From positions 1 to 11,091 of the forward strand of contig JACUUS010000066.1 in assembly GCA_014859215.1 (NCBI GenBank): 11,091 nucleotides of DNA. Direction: 5' to 3'. This stretch comes from Dehalococcoidia bacterium (GTDB lineage Bacteria; Chloroflexota; Dehalococcoidia; SZUA-161). The notes beneath the pieces were generated by a model. It saw only the letters and a list, made by a program, of their open reading frames with translations. It searched no databases and was not told the DNA's origin. Positions 6,386 through 11,091 of this stretch are shown here, one piece after another. Each line of letters opens with the position of its first letter. Position 1 is the first letter of the stretch. A program made the translations under genes and the position numbers.

Positions 6386-7470
6386 CCCGGCACCTCCGGG
6401 TCCTTCGTCGCCGCAGTCAAGGACCGTATTCCGCCATGTTCAAGTATCATGGTGTCCTCAATTCTTACACCACCCCATCCAGGCAGGTAAACCCCTGGTT
6501 CGATGGTAAAGACCATGTTCTCGCCGAGCACATCCAGCGAACCGGGACCCAGACGGGGTTGCTCATGCGCCGCGAGACCGATACCGTGCCCGAGTCCATG
6601 CCCAAAATTGTCTCCGTATCCGGCCTGAGATATGACAGTGCGGGCCAGGCGATCAACCTGCTCACCTGTCATGCCCGCCCGCAAGGCTGCAACCGCGGTT
6701 AGCTGTGCTCCTAAAACTATATCATAAATCCTATTGTAGGTGCTATCACCCTTGCCCGCACAAAAAGTGCGCGTCATGTCGCTCGCGTATCCATTAACGC
6801 GCGCTCCCAGGTCCATTACCACGGGCTCACCCTCCCTGATTGACCGGTCCGTGGGACGCGCGTGAGGCAGCGCTGAGTTCGGGCCCGAAGCCACGATTAT
6901 CTCGTAAGGCAGCGTATCACTGCCTTTTTCTCGCATGTGTAACTCGAGCCGCAGGGCCACCTCTCTTTCGGACATGCCCGGGCGCAGCGTCCTTCGGACC
7001 TGTTCCAACGCCTCATCCGCAATCCTGGCGGCCTGCTCGATGGAACGGACCTCTTCCGCATCCTTCATCGCCCTGATAGACTCCGCAAGGCCCTCGGTTG
7101 GAACAAGACTGAGCCCGCTGCCAGCCTCCCAGGCGGCTGCCGCCACCTCCTGGTACAGCGCATAGGACACATCCCTGGCCTCGAAGCCCAGGCTTGTTAT
7201 ATCCAGTTCGGCCAGCAGCCCGGGGAACCATTCTGTCAGCCGCCCTTTTATGCGCGCAATTCGAAACCCGGGGGCCTGTTCCTCCGCCTGCTGGATGTAG
7301 CGGAAATCCGTCGCCAGGATGGCCTCGTGCCCGGAAATCACCAGGAACCCCGCGGAGCCCGTGAAGCCGGACAGATACCGACGGTTCTCGTTCTGCGTGA
7401 CCAGGAGGGCATCGGTCCCTTTCCCGGCAAGCAGCGAGCGCAGCTTGTTGAGACGTTCCTGGATATCCAA
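6382..7470 (-). CDS. pepP: M24 family Xaa-Pro aminopeptidase (aminopeptidase P type)
   Basis: The 362-aa metallopeptidase removes N-terminal residues that precede proline. The N-terminal creatinase-like domain (about 1-130, with the start signature YLSGFTGSAG at 32-41) precedes the pita-bread catalytic domain. The five metal ligands are present: Asp220 (VMDLGA), Asp231 (SDMTRTF), His295 (HGLGHGIGL), Glu324 (TIEPG) and Glu338 (RIEDT). The flanking His291 and His302 are also conserved. The gene begins with TTG at 7470, directly after the TAG stop of aroQ with no gap. A GGAGG sits 5 nt before the start, so this start is well supported despite the rare codon. Sequence alone does not separate aminopeptidase P from dipeptidase (PepQ) activity. 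The full N-terminal domain and the short C terminus are typical of the pepP-like genes found next to efp. Confidence 0.92.
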   Translation of the reverse strand: MDIQERLNKLRSLLAGKGTDALLVTQNENRRYLSGFTGSAGFLVISGHEAILATDFRYIQQAEEQAPGFRIARIKGRLTEWFPGLLAELDITSLGFEARDVSYALYQEVAAAAWEAGSGLSLVPTEGLAESIRAMKDAEEVRSIEQAARIADEALEQVRRTLRPGMSEREVALRLELHMREKGSDTLPYEIIVASGPNSALPHARPTDRSIREGEPVVMDLGARVNGYASDMTRTFCAGKGDSTYNRIYDIVLGAQLTAVAALRAGMTGEQVDRLARTVISQAGYGDNFGHGLGHGIGLAAHEQPRLGPGSLDVLGENMVFTIEPGVYLPGWGGVRIEDTMILEHGGIRSLTAATKDPEVPG

Positions 7471-7902
7471 CTAGGCCTCCGGGGCCGCCATGATATCCAG
7501 CGCGGCTGCGTAGCCCTGCCAGCCAAGGCCGGAAATCTGGCCCCGCGCGATGGGAGCGATAACCGATTGCCGCCTGAAATCCTCCCTGGCATAGATATTT
7601 GAGAGGTGGACCTCTATTACCGGCAGAGAGGCATCGGCGAGGGCGTCACGCAGTGACAGCCCGTAATGCGTGAGTGCGCCGGGGTTGATGATTATACCGG
7701 AGGCCGTCGGCGATTTCGCCTGGATGAAGTCGACAATGGCACCCTCGCTATTGGATTGAAATATCTCCAGCTCCACCCCGTATTTCCCGGCCCTCTTTTG
7801 AAGCAGGCCATCTATTTCCGCCAGGGTCCGGCTTCCGTACACAGAGGTCTCCCGGGAACCGAGCACGTTCAGATTAGGCCCGTGGATGACAAGTATTCTC
7901 AT
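7471..7902 (-). CDS. aroQ: Type II 3-dehydroquinate dehydratase
   Basis: The product (143 aa from the ATG at 7902) catalyses step three of the shikimate pathway, 3-dehydroquinate to 3-dehydroshikimate, normally as a dodecamer. Conserved elements are HGPNLN (7-12), catalytic Arg17 and Tyr22 (flexible lid), FQSNSEG (48-54), INPGALTHY with Asn73, EVHLSNI with His99, and REDFR with Arg110. An in-frame GTG at 7905 would add one residue. I prefer the ATG because an AAAGGA Shine-Dalgarno sequence lies about 6 nt from it. The ATG overlaps the upstream recombinase stop by one base (TGATG), the classic termination-reinitiation arrangement. The stop directly abuts the TTG of pepP. No other aromatic synthesis gene is in the window. 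Confidence 0.96.
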   Translation of the reverse strand: MRILVIHGPNLNVLGSRETSVYGSRTLAEIDGLLQKRAGKYGVELEIFQSNSEGAIVDFIQAKSPTASGIIINPGALTHYGLSLRDALADASLPVIEVHLSNIYAREDFRRQSVIAPIARGQISGLGWQGYAAALDIMAAPEA

Positions 7903-8855
7903 CACTGTTCCTTTCGCTCACGGCTTCGTGGATGGGCGGCCAGGTAATTGCGCCGCATCTGGCTGCGGGTCACATGCGTATAAACCTGGGTGCTTGAGAG
8001 CCTGGCGTGTCCGAGTAAGTCCTGCACGGAGCGCAAATCGGCGCCTCCGTCGAGCAGATGGGTAGCAAACGTATGCCGCATTACATGGGGGAAGACCCTC
8101 ATGTCGATCCCCGCTTTGCGAGCATATTTCCTCACCATATTCTGGATTCCCCGTTCCGAGAGCCTGCAGCCAAAGCGGTTCAGGAAGAGCGCATTCGTTT
8201 CGTCCTTGCCCATCAGCTTCAGCCGGGCGCGGTCCATGTAGTCTGCGAGTGCGCTGGCGGCCGGCCCTCCTATGAGGGCGATGCGTTCTCTGGAACCCTT
8301 ACCCCAGACCCTGATTTCACGCGAATCGAGCGAGATATCCTCCAGGTCCAGGGCGGCAAGCTCGCTTACACGTAGGCCGGCGGCATACAGGGTTTCGAGT
8401 ATGGCGCGGTCTCTCGACTCAAGCGGGCTTGAACATTGTGGGGCTTCCAGCAGCCGCCAGACCTCCTCCAGGCCCAGAAAAGCGGGGAGCCTTTTCTCTA
8501 GCTTCGGCGCCGAGAGCGAAGAGAGCGGCTGGGCGCGGGCCAGGTTTTCACGCGCCAGATAGCGGTAGAAGGACCTCAGGGCGCTGAGCTTGCGGGTTAT
8601 GCTCCTCCGAACATACTTGCGTTGGTGAAGCCAGCCGAGGTAGCCTCGCATAGTGCGCCGGTCAACTTTCTCGAGAGAACCGACCTTCTGCTCCTCGAGA
8701 TAGTCCAGAAAACCGCGGACATCGTGCAGGTAATTTCGAACCGTAAGCGGTGAGATGCTGCGCTCGAGTTCCAGGTGTTTTGCGTATTTCTCGAGTAGTT
8801 CTCGCACGTTTGTCTCTATGCGCCCGACCTGTCGACATGTTCGCACTGAGTGCAT
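7902..8855 (-). CDS. xerC: Xer-type tyrosine recombinase
   Basis: The product (317 aa from the ATG at 8855) is a site-specific recombinase of the XerC/XerD group, which resolves chromosome dimers at dif. The core-binding domain (about 18-105) precedes the catalytic domain. Catalytic residues are Arg162 (AAGLRVSEL), Lys186 (GKGSRER), His257 and Arg260 (HVMRHTFATH), His283 (LGHARLS) and the nucleophile Tyr292 (QVYTHV). Size and the lack of any accessory domain fit Xer, not a phage integrase. The ATG overlaps the end of topA by 40 nt and has a GGA 8 nt upstream. The alternative GTG at 8807 lies 8 nt after the topA stop, matches the usual Xer N terminus better and would give 301 aa, but has a poor Shine-Dalgarno sequence. 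XerC, XerD or a lone XerA-type protein cannot be told apart here. Confidence 0.9.
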   Translation of the reverse strand: MHSVRTCRQVGRIETNVRELLEKYAKHLELERSISPLTVRNYLHDVRGFLDYLEEQKVGSLEKVDRRTMRGYLGWLHQRKYVRRSITRKLSALRSFYRYLARENLARAQPLSSLSAPKLEKRLPAFLGLEEVWRLLEAPQCSSPLESRDRAILETLYAAGLRVSELAALDLEDISLDSREIRVWGKGSRERIALIGGPAASALADYMDRARLKLMGKDETNALFLNRFGCRLSERGIQNMVRKYARKAGIDMRVFPHVMRHTFATHLLDGGADLRSVQDLLGHARLSSTQVYTHVTRSQMRRNYLAAHPRSRERKEQ

Positions 8856-10903
8856 TTCACAATTCCGCCCCTGGAAAGGACCAAGAGCCCTTTACACTGC
8901 GGGCAGGGCTCCGGCAGGGGTTTGTCCCACGAAGCGAAATTGCACTCGGGGTACTTTCCACAACCGTAGAAAAGCCGCCCCTTCTTGCTTCGCCTTTCGA
9001 CCAGTTCGCCCCCGCACCTGGGGCAGGCCACTCCGAGTGTCACCTTAATCGGCCGAGCATTTTTGCACTCAGGGAATCCGCTGCAGGACAGGAATTTGCC
9101 CCTTCGTCCCCACTTAATTACCATAGGCTTCTTGCATAGCTCGCAGATTTCGTCGGTAGGCTGACTTATCTTGGGGATAGCCGAACTGGCCCTGGCTATG
9201 GTATCACGGAAGGGATGATAGAAATCATGCAGCATGGGTACCCATTCGAGTTCCCCGCTGGCGATCTGGTCGAGCTTCTGTTCCATGCGGGCTGTGAAAC
9301 CGACATCGAACAGGTCCGGGAAGTGCTCGCTCAGCAGGTTCGATACAATAACGCCGAGTTCCGTAGGCCCAAGCTTTCCGTTGCGCCTCTCCACATAGCC
9401 TCGATCCTGGATGAGGGATAAGATGGGTGCATAGGTGCTGGGACGGCCTATGCCGAGCTCTTCCAGGGCCTTGACAAGTGTCGCCTCGGAATAATAGGGG
9501 GGAGGCTGCGTAAAATGCTGCTCGGGGAGCAGCCTCACAAGCCGGAGTTCATCACCTTTGACAAGCTCCGGGAGAGCTGCCTTCCCATTCTCTTCGTCAC
9601 CGTCGTCCCTGCCTTCCTGGTAGAGGCTGAGGAAGCCCGGGAATGCTATCGTCGAGCTGGCAGCCCTGAACAGGTACTTTGCGCCGGCCGGGGATCTCGC
9701 TTCGATTTCAGCTGTCCGGGTATCCACCTGCGCGGCAGCCATCTGGCTGGAGACCATTCTCAGCCATATAAGGTTGTAGAGCTTGAACTGTTCTGTTGTC
9801 AGGTAGCGCTGGATTTTCGCCGGCTCCCTCCACACCGATGTGGGCCGGATGGCTTCGTGGGCTTCCTGCGCGCCCTTCACCCTGGCGGAGAAGCGGCGCG
9901 GCGTTGCCGGCAGGAAACTGGGACCGTAAGTCTTCTCGACGAATGAGCGGACTTCGGATATTGCCGACGGCGATACGCGGGTCGAGTCGGTCCTCATATA
10001 GGTGATTAAGCCGACGGAACCCTCCTCGCCCAGTGAGAGCCCTTCGTAGAGCTGCTGCGCCACCGCCATGGTGAGCTTGGCGCTGAATTTGAGCTTTCTC
10101 CAGGCCTCCTGCTGGAGGGTGCTGGTAATGAAGGGCGGGGCAGGCTGACGCGATGACCTCTTCTCCCGCAGGGCATAAACGGAATAACGCGCCTTGTCCA
10201 GTTCGTCCTTGAGTTGGAGGGATTGCTCCTCATTTCTTAGTTCGATCCTGCTCCCGCCGAGGAAGCCGACCAGGCCTGCCTTGAAAGCGGCGGATTTGGC
10301 TTCTTTCCTTGTCAGCTCGGCATCCAGAGACCAGTACTCAACCGGGACGAAATTCGAGATCTCAAGGGCCCTCTCGACAATCAGTCGCAGCGCGACGGTT
10401 TGTACCCGTCCCGCTGAGAGCCCGGGTCTGACGCGTTTCCAGAGCAGCGGGCTTATCTGGTAGCCGACCAGCCTGTCCAGGATCCTGCGAGCCTGCTGTG
10501 CGTTTACCAGCTTCGGGTCTATGGTCCTTGGATGCCGGAACGCTTCTTGAATAGCCTCCCTGGTTATCTCGTGGAATACGACGCGTTTAAGGGGCAGTTT
10601 CTCAAGGTTGGCTGCCTGGGCGATATGCCAGGAGATAGCCTCCCCTTCGCGGTCAGGGTCAGTAGCCAGGTACACAGCCGATACCCCGGCTGCTCCCTGC
10701 TTGATTTCACGCAGCACCTTCTTTTTTCCGGAAGGGACCACGTACTTCGGGGAAAAATCATTATCGACGTCCACGCCCAGTTCCTTTTGAGGAAGGTCTC
10801 GAACATGGCCCAGAGAAGCCTTGACCGTATAACCCTCACCGAGAAACTGGGAAAGGGTTTTCGCCTTGGCAGGCGACTCAACTACAACCAGGTTTTTCGA
10901 CAT
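8816..10903 (-). CDS. topA: DNA topoisomerase I (type IA)
   Basis: The 695-aa enzyme relaxes negative supercoils by single-strand passage. The TOPRIM domain has Glu9 (VVESPAKAKT) and the acidic triad Asp82, Asp84 and Glu86 (TDPDREGE). GLSAGRVQT (161-169) and the catalytic Tyr302 in TYMRTDSTR follow, then LGIGRPSTYA (483-492). Three C-terminal four-cysteine zinc ribbons are intact: Cys587/590/607/613, Cys627/630/648/654 and Cys667/670/684/687. The last is compact and ends only 8 residues before the C terminus. Start ATG 10903 has an AGGA about 10 nt upstream and matches the family's usual MSKNLVVVESPAKAKT opening. It is the first gene of the minus-strand operon; the recombinase gene starts inside or just after its end. 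Confidence 0.97.
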   Translation of the reverse strand: MSKNLVVVESPAKAKTLSQFLGEGYTVKASLGHVRDLPQKELGVDVDNDFSPKYVVPSGKKKVLREIKQGAAGVSAVYLATDPDREGEAISWHIAQAANLEKLPLKRVVFHEITREAIQEAFRHPRTIDPKLVNAQQARRILDRLVGYQISPLLWKRVRPGLSAGRVQTVALRLIVERALEISNFVPVEYWSLDAELTRKEAKSAAFKAGLVGFLGGSRIELRNEEQSLQLKDELDKARYSVYALREKRSSRQPAPPFITSTLQQEAWRKLKFSAKLTMAVAQQLYEGLSLGEEGSVGLITYMRTDSTRVSPSAISEVRSFVEKTYGPSFLPATPRRFSARVKGAQEAHEAIRPTSVWREPAKIQRYLTTEQFKLYNLIWLRMVSSQMAAAQVDTRTAEIEARSPAGAKYLFRAASSTIAFPGFLSLYQEGRDDGDEENGKAALPELVKGDELRLVRLLPEQHFTQPPPYYSEATLVKALEELGIGRPSTYAPILSLIQDRGYVERRNGKLGPTELGVIVSNLLSEHFPDLFDVGFTARMEQKLDQIASGELEWVPMLHDFYHPFRDTIARASSAIPKISQPTDEICELCKKPMVIKWGRRGKFLSCSGFPECKNARPIKVTLGVACPRCGGELVERRSKKGRLFYGCGKYPECNFASWDKPLPEPCPQCKGLLVLSRGGIVKCTQCEHVDRSGA

Positions 10904-10937
10904 ATCCGGGTAATCCTATCCAGGTTCTTCGCTCGTA

Positions 10938-10968
10938 ATCATACAGCACCTAATTTATCACAGTGTAA
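10938..10968 (-). promoter_or_regulatory. Candidate promoter of the topA operon
   Basis: Reading the minus strand, TTACAC (10968-10963) and TATGAT (10943-10938) are separated by 19 bp. The -10 is one mismatch from consensus; the -35 is moderate and the spacer slightly long. Transcription would start near 10931, giving a leader of about 28 nt before topA. It lies in an AT-rich stretch of an otherwise GC-rich window. Confidence 0.45.
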
Positions 10969-10970
10969 TT

Positions 10971-11002
10971 GAACATGTCTATCCCCGTAACTGGACATGT
11001 CC
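10971..11002. promoter_or_regulatory. Paired ACATGT palindromes upstream of topA (operator or hairpin)
   Basis: GAACATGTC (10971-10979) and GACATGTCC (10994-11002) are inverted copies. They can form a 9-bp stem with one G-U pair and a 14-nt loop when transcribed in the minus direction. Each core ACATGT is itself a palindrome, the second extending to the 10-bp GGACATGTCC (10993-11002). The centres are 22 bp apart, about two helical turns, just upstream of the candidate -35. It could be a tandem regulator site, or a weak terminator of the gene ending at 11003, since no T tract follows. Confidence 0.4.
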
Positions 11003-11091
11003 TCAAACCAGGGCGGCCGTGGCCGTGCGCGGGACCCTGATCTCGTTCAGATAGATACCGTACACCCAGGGGAGTGACACAAGAGCTTCTA
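11003..11091 (-). CDS. Partial 3' end of an unidentified gene
   Basis: On the minus strand a frame is open from the window edge (first full codon at 11089-11087) to a TGA at 11005-11003. It encodes 28 residues containing LPWVYGIYLNE and ending RTATAALV. Third codon positions are strongly GC-rich (GTG, CTC, CCC, TAC, ATC, CTG, AAC), like the confirmed genes, which supports coding. The stop lies 100 nt upstream of topA, in the same direction. The fragment is too short to identify, and chance openness cannot be excluded. Confidence 0.4.
   Translation of the reverse strand, partial: EALVSLPWVYGIYLNEIRVPRTATAALV

Noticed and set aside
7902..8855. Phage or integron integrase and a sign of a mobile element
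   Set aside because: The recombinase is compact and Xer-like, embedded in an operon with topA and aroQ, with no attachment-site repeats or phage genes nearby.
9515..9946. Plus-strand open frame of 143 codons opposite topA
   Set aside because: It is antisense to conserved topA sequence and has no motif of its own.
10532..10972. Plus-strand open frame of 146 codons opposite the topA start
   Set aside because: Most of it is antisense to the conserved TOPRIM region of topA, and the protein shows no domain.

Overview
This is an ordinary, gene-dense stretch of bacterial chromosome, about 58-60% GC by eye. It has two convergent blocks that meet at a hairpin near 4338-4366. The genes are core housekeeping genes. 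Gene content and order (aspS-tig-clpP facing a topA-xer-aroQ-pepP-efp run), a non-discriminating type AspRS and an Arg-32 type EF-P suggest Chloroflexota, perhaps Dehalococcoidia. This is inference from pattern memory, not a search result. I see no insertion sequence, CRISPR array, rRNA, tRNA or prophage.

Plus-strand block (1-4328). A consensus-like promoter (18-46) drives a small 133-aa protein with one eukaryote-type C2H2 zinc finger and a C-terminal coiled coil. Its stop codon lies inside the -10 box of the next promoter, which drives aspS (aspartyl-tRNA synthetase). A third promoter, again with a perfect TATAAT, precedes tig (trigger factor). clpP starts inside the last codons of tig. The aspS and tig start codons lie 7 and 9 nt after their -10 boxes and have no Shine-Dalgarno sequence, so both mRNAs look leaderless or nearly so. 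Trigger factor and ClpP form a chaperone/protease pair.

Minus-strand block (10903 down to 4350). Seven genes run with gaps of 4 nt or less, or with overlaps: topA, a Xer tyrosine recombinase, aroQ, an M24 aminopeptidase P-type enzyme, efp, a PHP-domain phosphoesterase and a PurN-like formyltransferase. This looks like one operon of about 6.5 kb with repeated translational coupling. It combines DNA topology and chromosome dimer resolution (topA, xer), shikimate synthesis (aroQ), and proline-related peptide turnover and translation (pepP, efp). The last two genes have no assigned substrates. The topA upstream region holds a plausible promoter and a pair of ACATGT palindromes 22 bp apart. The right edge appears to catch the 3' end of another minus-strand gene.

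The least explained elements are the C2H2/coiled-coil protein, the PHP plus formyltransferase pair (the formyltransferase keeps its catalytic Asn-His-Asp but has an altered phosphate loop), and the leaderless promoter layout. I do not see a clear new multi-gene system.
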